A stretch of DNA of 32,652 bases from Methanomassiliicoccales archaeon (GTDB lineage: Archaea > Thermoplasmatota > Thermoplasmata > Methanomassiliicoccales > UBA472): assembly GCA_028682915.1 (NCBI GenBank), contig JAJRAN010000074.1:1-32652 (forward strand). Direction: 5' to 3'. Shown here piece by piece: positions 1-8,863 of the stretch (within the stretch, counting starts at the first letter, position 1; the number at the start of each line of letters is the position of its first letter). The notes under the pieces were generated by a model that made no database searches, was not told where the DNA came from, and was given only the letters and a program-made list of their open reading frames with translations. Made by a program: the position numbers and the translations under genes.

Positions 1-1136
1 AGATCAGGAAGGGCGACGCGGTAGTCCTCACGGCAGAGGAGGTCATCGACGTCGTCGAGCGCGAAGGCATCGAGAAAGCCACCAAGGAGGTGGACGTCGT
101 CACCACCGGTACCTTCGGCGCGATGTGCTCCTCCGGCGCCTTCATCAACTTCGGGCATTCCGAGCCGCCGATCAAGATGTCCAAGGTATGGCTGAACGAC
201 GTGCCGGCCTACACTGGCCTGGCGGCGGTCGACGCCTACATCGGGGCCGCGGAGCTGCGCGAGGATGGCGACATGAGCTACGGCGGGGCGCACGTCATCG
301 AGGACCTGATCGCCAGGAAGCCCGTGAGGCTCAGGGCCACCGCCTACGGCACCGATTGCTACCCCAGGAAGGAGATCGACACGTACATCTCGCTCTCGAC
401 CTTGAACCAGGCGTACATGTACAACCCCAGGAACGCCTACCAGAACTATGGTGTGGCGACGAACTCCTCCGAGAGGACGCTCTTCACCTACATGGGGAAG
501 CTGCTGCCGAAGTACGGCAACGCGACGTACTCGAGCGCGGGGCAGCTCTCGCCCCTGCTCAAGGACCCTCACCTCCGGACCATCGGCATCGGAACGCGCA
601 TCTTCCTCGGAGGCGCGCAGGGATACGTGGCCTGGGAGGGCACGCAGTACAAGACCACCACCGCGGAGCGCAACGGCGTCCCGACCGGGTCCGCCAGGAA
701 CCTGGCGGTGGTGGGGGACCTGCGGGACATGAGCACCGAGTTCATCAGGGCCCTGGTCTTCAACAAGTACGGGACGACCCTCGGTGTCGGTATCGGGGTG
801 CCGATCCCCATCCTGGACCAGGAGATGATGAGATGCGCCTCGGTCAAGGACTCTGAGATATTCGCCCCCGTGTTGGACTATTCCCTGCAATCGCGGAACC
901 GGCAGCCGATCCACGAGGTCTCCTATTCCGAGCTCCGCTCGGGCAGCATCGAGATCGGCGGCAAGAAGGTCCGCACCTCCTCGCTCTCCTCGTATGCTAA
1001 GGCAAGGTCGATCGCGGAGACCCTCAAGCGGAGCGTGCAGAAGGGCGAGTTCCTCCTCACCGAGCCCGTGGCAAGGCTTCCAGAGGAGAGGGCGATGGGC
1101 CCGCTCGATCTCCACAGCCGGGAGGAGGTGGCCTGA
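1..1136 (+). CDS. Homocysteine biosynthesis protein, DUF39/COG1900 family (MA1821-like), 5' truncated by window edge
   Basis: Open frame continues upstream of the listed 90 start (IRKGDAVVLTAEEVIDVVEREGIEKATKEVDVVTTGTFGAMCSSGAFINFGHSEPPIKM); VVTTGTFGxMCSSGAFxNFGHS is typical of DUF39. Next to NIL-ferredoxin and UPF0280 genes. Confidence 0.88.
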   Translation, partial: IRKGDAVVLTAEEVIDVVEREGIEKATKEVDVVTTGTFGAMCSSGAFINFGHSEPPIKMSKVWLNDVPAYTGLAAVDAYIGAAELREDGDMSYGGAHVIEDLIARKPVRLRATAYGTDCYPRKEIDTYISLSTLNQAYMYNPRNAYQNYGVATNSSERTLFTYMGKLLPKYGNATYSSAGQLSPLLKDPHLRTIGIGTRIFLGGAQGYVAWEGTQYKTTTAERNGVPTGSARNLAVVGDLRDMSTEFIRALVFNKYGTTLGVGIGVPIPILDQEMMRCASVKDSEIFAPVLDYSLQSRNRQPIHEVSYSELRSGSIEIGGKKVRTSSLSSYAKARSIAETLKRSVQKGEFLLTEPVARLPEERAMGPLDLHSREEVA

Positions 1137-1546
1137 TGACGGTGAAGAAGTTCCTGCTGACCTTTACGCCGGAGAACGTCTCCGAGCCGGTCACGTACCG
1201 CCTGGTGAAGGAGTTCGACATCATGATCAACATCCTCCGCGCCGAGGTGGACGAGAAGGGCGGGAGGCTGATGATCGCCTTGGAGGGCAGCGGCCTGCAG
1301 ATCGAGCGAGCGGTCAAGTTCCTCGAGTCCTCTGGCGTATGCGTCCAAGAGCTCAAGGAGTTCGTCAGGAAGGACGACGCCCGATGCACCAACTGCGGCA
1401 TGTGCGTTTCCATATGCCCCGTCTCCGCCTACCAGGTGGACAAGGGCACCTGGAAGGTGGTGTTCCTCAACGAAAAGTGCATCGCCTGCGGCATGTGCGT
1501 CGACGCCTGCCCGCCCGGGGCGATCAGGCTGCGCGCCCAGGTCTGA
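1136..1546 (+). CDS. NIL domain + 2x[4Fe-4S] ferredoxin protein (MA1822-like)
   Basis: N-terminal NIL-like domain, then two CxxCxxCxxxCP motifs (CTNCGMCVSICP, CIACGMCVDACP). Start overlaps the upstream stop. Confidence 0.9.
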   Translation: MTVKKFLLTFTPENVSEPVTYRLVKEFDIMINILRAEVDEKGGRLMIALEGSGLQIERAVKFLESSGVCVQELKEFVRKDDARCTNCGMCVSICPVSAYQVDKGTWKVVFLNEKCIACGMCVDACPPGAIRLRAQV

Positions 1547-1655
1547 GGCGCCGAGTGAGGAGCGCACCGGGCGAAATCGCCGCGACGATGGGGGCAAGTT
1601 TAAAATGAGCAATTGGCAATGCCCCTTCGACCTACGGGAAAACGGGGATGAGAGG

Positions 1656-1901
1656 ATGGCGGTTCGGACCAAGCTCTTGGCGTTGGGATTGACTTTCTGC
1701 TTCGTCGCATCATTGATGCTGTTCATCGCCTCCCCGGCACTGGCGGCCGAGGGGGAGGGAGGGGAGGACGGGGACCTGGGACCCTCGCCGGAGAACGGCC
1801 TGACGGTGGCCATCGGCGGAGTCATTGGCATGTACCTCTTCCTCGGGCTCATCCTGTTCAACACGCTGCGCAAGAGGAAGAAGCAGCAGATGAAGATGTG
1901 A
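1656..1901 (+). CDS. Small membrane protein, two predicted hydrophobic segments
   Basis: MAVRTKLLALGLTFCFVASLMLFIASPALA looks like a signal peptide, then an acidic linker, a C-terminal TM and a KRKKQQ tail. Internal Met preferred over the listed 1605 start. Confidence 0.6.
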   Translation: MAVRTKLLALGLTFCFVASLMLFIASPALAAEGEGGEDGDLGPSPENGLTVAIGGVIGMYLFLGLILFNTLRKRKKQQMKM

Positions 1902-1902
1902 G

Positions 1903-2652
1903 ATGAGCCAGAGCCATAGTAAAGATGGAATTGCAAGGCACCACTTCGAGCTGGGCGAGACGGCCGTCACCATCTTGGCCGATGAGCGCTTCTTGCCGAC
2001 GGCCAAGGAATCTATCTTCCGATCGCGCTCCATCATCCAGGGGTTCATCGCCCAGGACCCTTTCTTCAGGGACACCTTGGAGCCCTACGACGAACCGCAG
2101 GGCGCCGACCCGCTCATCAAGCGGATGTGCTCCGCCGCCAGGAAGGCGGGGGTCGGGCCCATGGCCGCGGTCGCCGGCGCCATCGCCGAGGAGGCCGTCC
2201 GAGCCATGGTCGGCGCGGGCGCTAGGCAGGTCGCGGTCGACAACGGGGGCGACATCTCCATGTTCCTCAACGAGCCCCTGGAGGTGGGGATATTCGCAGG
2301 CGAGTCCCCGCTCCGGGACGTCGGAATGCGCTTCCCGGCGGAAGGAAGGCTCTACAGCGTGTGCACCTCGTCCGGGACCGTCGGACCATCCATATCCTTC
2401 GGGATCGCAGACGCCGCCGTGGTCCTGGCGGAGGATGCCGCCCTGGCGGACGCCTGCGCCACCCGCCTGGGGAACGAGGTGCAGAGCCCTGACGAGGAGG
2501 GGATTATCCAGGCATTGGACGTCGTCCTGGGGATCGAAGGGGTGGATGGGGCGATGGTGATCGTCGGAGAGAAGGTCGCTATGCGAGGGCGGGTCCCTCG
2601 TCTCATCAAGGTCAGGATCCCGTCCGATTCGATGTCCAGGATACGGTTCTGA
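1903..2652 (+). CDS. UPF0280 (COG2122, ApbE-like) protein, MA1715-like
   Basis: GPMAAVAGAIAEEAVRAM...VDNGGDIS and CTSSGTVGPSISFGIADAAVVLAEDAALADACATRLGN are characteristic of UPF0280. Confidence 0.88.
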   Translation: MSQSHSKDGIARHHFELGETAVTILADERFLPTAKESIFRSRSIIQGFIAQDPFFRDTLEPYDEPQGADPLIKRMCSAARKAGVGPMAAVAGAIAEEAVRAMVGAGARQVAVDNGGDISMFLNEPLEVGIFAGESPLRDVGMRFPAEGRLYSVCTSSGTVGPSISFGIADAAVVLAEDAALADACATRLGNEVQSPDEEGIIQALDVVLGIEGVDGAMVIVGEKVAMRGRVPRLIKVRIPSDSMSRIRF

Positions 2653-2716
2653 GCCACTTTCGCCGCGCCCGGGACAACCTATTACTCTTCGGACGAGAAT
2701 CTCGCCATGGTGGGCC

Positions 2717-3688
2717 ATGGACATCGCCGACGAGACGCTTGATTGGATCATGGAGGGCCCATCGTGGATCAGGTATCGGGCGAGCATCGACCTCCTAGGG
2801 AGATCGAAGGCAGACCTGGTGGAGCTGTGGCGCGAGGTCAAGAAGGAGCCTTTGGTCAGCGACCTCGTGGCCCAAGTGGACGCCTGGCCGTGGCCAAGGC
2901 TGACCTCGCACAAGTCCGCCGCGCATCCCTTGCACAAGCTCGTTTTCCTGGCCGACCTGGGGTTCGGGGAGAGCGACTGCGAGATGCGCCCGACCGTCGG
3001 GAGGCTGATGGAGCATCGCGACCCGGAAGGTCCGTTCCAGGCCGTGGCGAACGTCAGCAAGAGCTATGGGGGGACAGGCCTGGACACGAAGGCCTGGGCG
3101 CTCTGCGACAGCCCCTCCATCGCATACTCCCTGGCTACCATGGGTTTGGCCAATGATGAACGGGTGGGGGGAGCGGTCGCGCACCTGCGCGGATTGGCGC
3201 GCTCGAACGGGTGGCCCTGCGCCGTATCCAAGGAGATGGGCAAGTTCCGAGGGCCAGGAAGGAAGGTGGACCCGTGCCCCTATGCGAACCTGGTGATGCT
3301 AAAGCTGCTCTCGGTGGAGCCCTCATGGAGGAGATATCCAGAGGCGAAGGACGGCGTGGAGGCGGCGCTTGCCCTCTGGTCCAGGAGCAGGGAGGAGCAT
3401 CCCTACCAATTCTACATGGGCACGGACTTCCGCAAGCTCAAGGCGCCGTTCGTCTGGTACGACATCATGCATCTGGCCGAAGTGCTGAGCCGCTTCCCCT
3501 TCGCCGCCAAGGACGAGCGAATGGCCGAGATCGCGAGCATCATCAGAGAAAAGATGGACGCCCAGGGGCGCCTCGTTCCGGAATCGGTTTGGATGGACTG
3601 GAAGAGGTGGGAGTTCGGGCAGAAGAACGAGCCGTCCAGGTGGTTGACCCTTGCAGCCTACCGCATCTTGGAACGATGCGATGGCTGA
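2717..3688 (+). CDS. Hypothetical protein, helical-repeat/toroid-like
   Basis: 323-aa ORF with archaeal-like codon usage; W-rich helical pattern (WIMEGPSWIRYRASIDLLG...). Family not firmly recognised. Confidence 0.6.
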   Translation: MDIADETLDWIMEGPSWIRYRASIDLLGRSKADLVELWREVKKEPLVSDLVAQVDAWPWPRLTSHKSAAHPLHKLVFLADLGFGESDCEMRPTVGRLMEHRDPEGPFQAVANVSKSYGGTGLDTKAWALCDSPSIAYSLATMGLANDERVGGAVAHLRGLARSNGWPCAVSKEMGKFRGPGRKVDPCPYANLVMLKLLSVEPSWRRYPEAKDGVEAALALWSRSREEHPYQFYMGTDFRKLKAPFVWYDIMHLAEVLSRFPFAAKDERMAEIASIIREKMDAQGRLVPESVWMDWKRWEFGQKNEPSRWLTLAAYRILERCDG

Positions 3689-4278
3689 GGTGCATGGTCC
3701 AAAAGCTCTCGATGCCGGTAGCATTCCACCAGGTGGTCGTTGACCATGCCCACCGCCTGCATGATGGCATAGCAGATGGTCGGCCCGACGAACTTGAAGC
3801 CCCTCTCGCGGAGGGCGGCGCTCATCCTCTCCGACTCGGGCGAGGAGGCGGGCACCTGCTTGAACGAGGAGTAGCTATGATGGATGGTCCTGCCCTCCAC
3901 GAAGCCCCAAAGGAAGGAATCGAAGCTCCCCTCCTCCCTCTGCACCTCCAGGAACCGTTGGGCGTTGTTCACCGCCGCCCCGATCTTCTGGCGGTTGCGC
4001 ACGATCCCTTTGTCCTGTAACAGGGAATCGAGCTTGCGGGCGTCGTATCTCGCGACCTTCCTGGCGTCGAAGCCGTCGAAAGCCCGACGGAACGCCTCCC
4101 TCTTGTGAAGTATGGTGCTCCAGCTGAGCCCGGCCTGCATGCAATCTAGGACTAAGTGCTCGAAGAGCAGGTCGTCGTCATGAACGGGGGTCCCCCATTC
4201 CTCGTCATGATAGGTAATCATGAGCTCATCATCCCCCCAGGGGCATCGTTTCTTCGGAGCGGGCATGAGCCCGAACAT
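3658..4278 (-). CDS. tag: DNA-3-methyladenine glycosylase I
   Basis: RCPWG...YHDEEWGTPVHDDDLLFEHLVLDCMQAGLSWSTILHKREAFRRAF...FKFVGPTICYAIMQAVGMVNDHLVECYRH. Start 4278 or 4266 preferred over 4356. 3' end overlaps the convergent gene by about 31 bp. Confidence 0.92.
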   Translation of the reverse strand: MFGLMPAPKKRCPWGDDELMITYHDEEWGTPVHDDDLLFEHLVLDCMQAGLSWSTILHKREAFRRAFDGFDARKVARYDARKLDSLLQDKGIVRNRQKIGAAVNNAQRFLEVQREEGSFDSFLWGFVEGRTIHHSYSSFKQVPASSPESERMSAALRERGFKFVGPTICYAIMQAVGMVNDHLVECYRHRELLDHAPQPSHRSKMR

Positions 4279-4466
4279 GCTTCCCTCGGAAATAAGCCAT
4301 TGCTCACCGGGGAATCGGCCTTGAGGCTTGAGGAGCTCGGCAACGCTCGCAAGCATTCTCGCTATCCTTATCGATAATGAAAAATTTTGGTATTTTTCTC
4401 GGCTTTTTTCGGCATCTGGATATTATCTAAAAAACTCGTATCAAAAGTGATTCTCAACTCTGATAT

Positions 4467-4476
4467 GTTATATATC
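4467..4476 (+). promoter_or_regulatory. Archaeal TATA box for wHTH gene
   Basis: gttatatatc, centred about 29 nt before the GTG at 4501; suggests a leaderless or near-leaderless mRNA. Confidence 0.5.
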
Positions 4477-4500
4477 GAACAGTCGGCTCAATGAAATAAA

Positions 4501-4893
4501 GTGAGGGACCCGAAGATGCAAGCCTTGGAAACTTCAAGCCTCTTGACCGAAGAATACTCCATAAAGGTGCTGGTCGCGCTGATGGGACTGCCCAAAAGCG
4601 TGAACGAGCTTAGCGAGAAGCTCGGCATCCCCATCGCCGCCTGCTACCGGAGGATAAGGTCTCTGGAGAAGGCCGGACTGCTCTATTGCGTGGACCGGGG
4701 CCTGACCCAGAAGGGCAAGCGCGTCTGCCTCTACAAAGCAAAGATCAGGAACGGCATGATCCTCTTGGAGAAGAACAAGGTCAGGGTCAGGCTGGACATG
4801 ATCGATGGCAGCATCGAGAACTACGATTACGACGCCATGGCGCCGCAGAACGCCCCCGGCGCGAAGGCGGAAGAGCGCCCGGCAGGCATTTAA
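4501..4893 (+). CDS. Winged helix-turn-helix (ArsR-like) transcriptional regulator
   Basis: TEEYSIKVLVALMGLPKSVNELSEKLGIPIAACYRRIRSLEKAGLLYCVDRGLTQKGKRVCLYKAK has a wHTH pattern. GTG start at 4501 or ATG at 4516. Confidence 0.75.
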   Translation: MRDPKMQALETSSLLTEEYSIKVLVALMGLPKSVNELSEKLGIPIAACYRRIRSLEKAGLLYCVDRGLTQKGKRVCLYKAKIRNGMILLEKNKVRVRLDMIDGSIENYDYDAMAPQNAPGAKAEERPAGI

Positions 4894-4955
4894 GGCCTAC
4901 TGGCCTCGGTCATTCGACAAAAACACAAATCCAAATCGACTCTCGCCCCCCCCCT

Positions 4956-5008
4956 GGGCTTGGCCCGCCGGCAAAGGCGGTGCCAAGCCCTTTCTTTCTA
5001 TTTTTTCT
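4956..5008 (+). terminator. Rho-independent-like terminator hairpin with U-tract
   Basis: GGGCTTGGC CCGCC ggcaaa GGCGG t GCCAAGCCC (9 bp + bulge + 5 bp stem), followed directly by TTTCTTTCTATTTTTTCT. Confidence 0.75.
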
Positions 5009-5093
5009 CAGGTGACACTGCCAGCGTTCCGCTCATTAGTCGAATTTAAGTAGCCATTGGTCATTGCGTGTTTAGATTGTCACAGGTGAGCAA

Positions 5094-5957
5094 GTGACAC
5101 TGCGATTGGCCGTGCCGAACAAGGGGAGGCTGAGCGAGCGCTCGGTCCAGATTCTGAAGCAGGCAGGCCTGGAGATCGAGGATTCGGACGACCGCAAGCT
5201 GTTCGCGAATGTGAAGAAGCGCGACTTCGCGGTCATGTTCGTGAGGGCCGCGGACATCGTCAGCTTCGTCTCGAAGGGGGCGGTGGACATCGGCATCACG
5301 GGCAAGGACCTCGTGCTCGAGGCCGGGTTGGATGTGAAGTCCGTCTACGACCTGAACTTCGGCCATTGCAGGCTGTCCGTCGCCGCCCCGGAGTCCTCGG
5401 GCATCGAGGACGTCAAGGACATCAAGGACGGCTCGGTGGTCGCCACCTCCTTCCCCAACCTGACCAGGAAGTACTTCGCCAAGGCGGGGAAGAGGATCGA
5501 GGTCACGACCATATCGGGCGCCGCCGAGGTCACCCCGCACATCGGCGTGGCGGACCTCATCGTCGATCTGGTGAGCTCGGGCTCCACCCTCAAGGTGAAC
5601 CACCTCAAGGAGGTGGCGGTGATCGCCCGCTCCAACGCCGTGGTCATCGTCAACGAGGGATCCTACAAGAGCAAGAGGGAGGAGATCGACGAGCTGGTGG
5701 CGGCCATCGAGAGCGTGGAGAACGCCGCCAACAAGAAGTACCTGATGGCCGACGTGCCCACCAAGTCCCTGGAGGCGGTGCGCAAGTACCTCCCCGGCAT
5801 CGCTGGCCCCACGGTCATGAACATAGCCGGGCGGGACGACGTGGTCGCGGTCCACGTGGTCATCGACAAGGACAAGGCGTACGACGCCATCACCAGGCTG
5901 AAGAAGCTGGGCGCGACCGGTATACTGATCGTGCCCATCGACCGCATGGTTCCGTAG
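5094..5957 (+). CDS. hisG: ATP phosphoribosyltransferase, long form
   Basis: MTLRLAVPNKGRLSERSVQILKQAG...VDIGITGKDLVLE; 287 aa with a C-terminal regulatory-type domain (KYLPGIAGPTVMNIAGRDDVVAVHVVIDK). Confidence 0.95.
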   Translation: MTLRLAVPNKGRLSERSVQILKQAGLEIEDSDDRKLFANVKKRDFAVMFVRAADIVSFVSKGAVDIGITGKDLVLEAGLDVKSVYDLNFGHCRLSVAAPESSGIEDVKDIKDGSVVATSFPNLTRKYFAKAGKRIEVTTISGAAEVTPHIGVADLIVDLVSSGSTLKVNHLKEVAVIARSNAVVIVNEGSYKSKREEIDELVAAIESVENAANKKYLMADVPTKSLEAVRKYLPGIAGPTVMNIAGRDDVVAVHVVIDKDKAYDAITRLKKLGATGILIVPIDRMVP

Positions 5958-5965
5958 GTGAGGCC

Positions 5966-7018
5966 ATGAAGCTCGAGTGGCAGAGATCCACCGTCCGGGA
6001 CATTCCCCTGTACTACAACCCCAAGGTCTCGGGGCTGCGCATGGACACCTCCACCAACCCACTTGGTGCCAACCCGGCGGCCAAGGAGGCCCTGAAGGAA
6101 TGCATGGAGATGGACCTCAATCAGTACCCATCCCCCTATTCCGACAGGCTGAGGGATGCGCTGGGCGAGCTCTACTCCCTTCCTCCAGAGGACTTCGTGG
6201 TCGGCAACGGCTCCGATGAGGCCCTGGACATTATCTTCAAGAGCTTCCTGGAGCCGGGGGAGGGCGTGATCCTTCCATACCCAGGCTATTCATTGCACTC
6301 CTATTTCGTCAAGGTGAACGCCGGCAGGCCGGTGTTCGTGGACCTCAAGGACGACTTCCAGCTGGACGTGGAGAAGCTGAACCGGGCCAAGGGCAAGGTG
6401 CTCCTGCTCTGCAACCCCAACAATCCCACCTCCAACACCTTCCGCCACCAGGACATCGAGGCGGTGATCGAGGGCGTCCCGGACCGGATAGTGGTGGTGG
6501 ACGAGGCCTACGGGGAGTTCGCCGGCAAGTCCTTCATCCCCGAGCTGGAGGACTACGAGAACGTCATCGTCACCAGGACCTTCTCCAAGGCCTACGCCCT
6601 GGCGGGCATGCGCATCGGATACGCCGTCTCCAACCCGGAGCTGGCCGACGTCATGCAGCGCGTCAAGATCCCTTACTCGCTGAACCGGGTATCGGAGGCA
6701 GTGGCGCTCAAGGCGCTGAAGGACCAGGAGTTCGTGAGGCACAGCGTGAAGGTCGTCAACGAGGGCAGGAAGCAGCTGCACGAGGGCTTGGAGAGGCTCG
6801 GCTTCCAGGTCTTCCTCAGCGAGGCCAACTTCATCCTGTTCAAGGGAAACCTGGACCACAAGCTCCTGGTGGAGAGGCTGGCCAAGAAGGGCGTGATGAT
6901 CCGGGACTTCGGGGACAAGCGCCGCATGGAGAACTGCGTCCGCACCACCATCGGCACCGAGAGGATGAACCAGCTGCTGCTGGATAAATTGGCGGAGGTG
7001 CTGCGCGAATGCCGGTGA
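5966..7018 (+). CDS. hisC: Histidinol-phosphate aminotransferase
   Basis: Starts at internal ATG 5966 of the listed 5366-7018 ORF; LCNPNNPTSNTF...VVVDEAYGEFAGKS...VTRTFSKAYALAGMRIGYAV. Confidence 0.94.
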   Translation: MKLEWQRSTVRDIPLYYNPKVSGLRMDTSTNPLGANPAAKEALKECMEMDLNQYPSPYSDRLRDALGELYSLPPEDFVVGNGSDEALDIIFKSFLEPGEGVILPYPGYSLHSYFVKVNAGRPVFVDLKDDFQLDVEKLNRAKGKVLLLCNPNNPTSNTFRHQDIEAVIEGVPDRIVVVDEAYGEFAGKSFIPELEDYENVIVTRTFSKAYALAGMRIGYAVSNPELADVMQRVKIPYSLNRVSEAVALKALKDQEFVRHSVKVVNEGRKQLHEGLERLGFQVFLSEANFILFKGNLDHKLLVERLAKKGVMIRDFGDKRRMENCVRTTIGTERMNQLLLDKLAEVLRECR

Positions 7019-7608
7019 GGGTGGCCATCGCCGACTACGGCGTAGGCAACCTGCACTCCATACGCAAGGCGCTGGAGAACTGCGGGGCGAGCCCCTACAT
7101 CGTCGAGGACATGCGCGAGCTCTTGGAGGCGGAGTGCGTGGTGTTCCCGGGGGTGGGAGCCTTCGACAAGACCATGGAGCGGCTCCAGCCTATCAAATCG
7201 GGCCTGGTCCGCAGGCTGGAGGAGGGTGTCCCTTCCTTGGGTATCTGCATCGGGGCTCAGATCCTCTTCGAGACGAGCGAGGAGGGCAGGCAGCCCGGCC
7301 TCGGCTTCTACCGGGGCAAGGTCGTCAGGCTCAAGGCGGAGAGGGTCCCGCACATGGGCTGGAACTCGGTGCGGACGGACGATCTCATCCTCAGGGGCGT
7401 CGGATCGCCCTACTTCTACTTCGCGCACTCCTATTACGGGCTGCCCAGCGAGGACATCGCCATCGGGGACACCGATTACTATGGCCAGGTGCCCACGCTC
7501 TTCCTCAAGAACAGGACATATGGCACGCAGTTCCACCCGGAGAAGTCGTCCGAGTCGGGGATGCGCTTCCTGCGCAACTTCGTCAAGTTCGCGGAGGCAT
7601 CCACATGA
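7009..7608 (+). CDS. hisH: Imidazole glycerol phosphate synthase, glutamine amidotransferase subunit
   Basis: IADYGVGNLHSIRKAL...FPGVGAFDKTM...GICIGAQILFE...GTQFHPEKSSESG; overlaps hisC by 10 bp. Confidence 0.95.
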   Translation: MPVRVAIADYGVGNLHSIRKALENCGASPYIVEDMRELLEAECVVFPGVGAFDKTMERLQPIKSGLVRRLEEGVPSLGICIGAQILFETSEEGRQPGLGFYRGKVVRLKAERVPHMGWNSVRTDDLILRGVGSPYFYFAHSYYGLPSEDIAIGDTDYYGQVPTLFLKNRTYGTQFHPEKSSESGMRFLRNFVKFAEAST

Positions 7609-8315
7609 TGGTCCTTCCCGCCGTGGACATACTCGACGGCCACGTTGTGCAATTGGTGGGCGGCAAGCCGGGCACGGAGCAGGTGGTGCTCCCCGACCCC
7701 TTGGAGGTGGCCAAGGAATGGGAGAGGAAGGGGGCCCCGATGGTCCACGTCATCGACCTGGACGGCGCTTTCGGCAAGGGGGGCAACCCCAACCTCATCC
7801 GCCGCATGCTGCGCGAGCTCAAGATACCGGTCCAGGTCGGGGGCGGGATACGCTCCACGGCCATGGTCGACCAGTACGTGGACTGGGGCGCTGCCAGGGT
7901 CATCGTGGGCACCAAGGCCATCACGGACACCAATTGGCTGGAGGACATCTCGTGCGCGCACCCAGGCAAGGTCGTCCTGGCCCTTGACACCGCCAAAGGG
8001 CACATCCAGGTAAAGGGATGGCAGGAGGCCTCCAAGCTGTCGCTGGAGCAGATGTTCGCCATCATTAAGTCATTGCCCTTGGCCGCGGTCCTGAACACGG
8101 ACGTGGACGTCGAGGGCCGGGCACAAGGAATAAATGCCGCAGAGGTGCGTAAGTTCGTGGAGCGATGCCCGCACAAGGTGATCGCCTCCGGCGGCATACG
8201 GGGCATGGAGGACATCCGGGCCCTGGAATCCATAGGCGCGGAGGCCTGCGTCGCCGGCATCGCGCTCTACACCAAGAGGATAAACCCGTCGGATATCTGG
8301 AGGCGTGCCAAATGA
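7605..8315 (+). CDS. hisA: ProFAR isomerase
   Basis: MMVLPAVDILDGHVVQLVGG...VQVGGGIRS...VIASGGIRGMEDIRALESIGAEACVAGIALY; starts at 7605 inside the longer listed ORF. Confidence 0.93.
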   Translation: MMVLPAVDILDGHVVQLVGGKPGTEQVVLPDPLEVAKEWERKGAPMVHVIDLDGAFGKGGNPNLIRRMLRELKIPVQVGGGIRSTAMVDQYVDWGAARVIVGTKAITDTNWLEDISCAHPGKVVLALDTAKGHIQVKGWQEASKLSLEQMFAIIKSLPLAAVLNTDVDVEGRAQGINAAEVRKFVERCPHKVIASGGIRGMEDIRALESIGAEACVAGIALYTKRINPSDIWRRAK

Positions 8316-8863
8316 ACCGAGTCGCGCTCATCGAGAGGGAGACGAAGGAGACTGCCATCGAGGTCTGGCTGGACCTTGACGGCTCTGGAAAGGTGGATGT
8401 GAACTGCGACGACCAGTTCCTGACCCACATGCTCGAGTCGCTGGCCAAGTACGCTGACTTCGACCTAACGGTCAAGGCCAAGGGGGACAACGAGCACCAC
8501 ATCCTTGAGGACGTGGCCATAGTGCTGGGCATGGCCCTGAGGGAGGCCATCGGCGAGCAGCCCATCCAGAGGATCGCCTCATCCATGGTCCCGATGGACG
8601 ACGCGCTGGTGGTCGTGGCCCTGGACCTCATCGACCGCCCCTACGTGGACATCGAGTGCCCGGACCCGCTCTACCACCACTTCCTCCGCTCGGTGGCGAT
8701 GTCCTCGGGGATGACCCTGCACGTCAAGGTGGTGAGGGGCTTCGACGACCACCATGTGGTGGAAGCGACGATAAAGGCGCTGGGAAGGGCGTTGAGGAAG
8801 GCTGTTGCGAAGAGGGAGCGGACGCTCAGCACCAAGGCCAAGCCGAAAGTGAGGAAGAAGTAG
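8312..8863 (+). CDS. hisB: Imidazoleglycerol-phosphate dehydratase (divergent)
   Basis: FLTHMLESLAKYADFDL...GDNEHHILEDVAIVLGMAL...PMDDALVVVALDLIDRPY...GFDDHHVVEATIKALGRALRKA; ATG at 8312. Confidence 0.92.
   Translation: MNRVALIERETKETAIEVWLDLDGSGKVDVNCDDQFLTHMLESLAKYADFDLTVKAKGDNEHHILEDVAIVLGMALREAIGEQPIQRIASSMVPMDDALVVVALDLIDRPYVDIECPDPLYHHFLRSVAMSSGMTLHVKVVRGFDDHHVVEATIKALGRALRKAVAKRERTLSTKAKPKVRKK

Noticed and set aside
1858-3060. 400-aa antisense ORF across UPF0280 and the next gene
   Set aside because: Spans two convincing plus-strand genes with no protein-like motifs.
5366-5965. 5' extension of the hisC ORF
   Set aside because: Overlaps hisG out of frame; ATG 5966 is the natural start.
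5061-6062. Long antisense ORF opposite hisG
   Set aside because: Low-complexity H/D/G/V-rich translation typical of the antisense of high-GC genes; hisG on the other strand is unambiguous.
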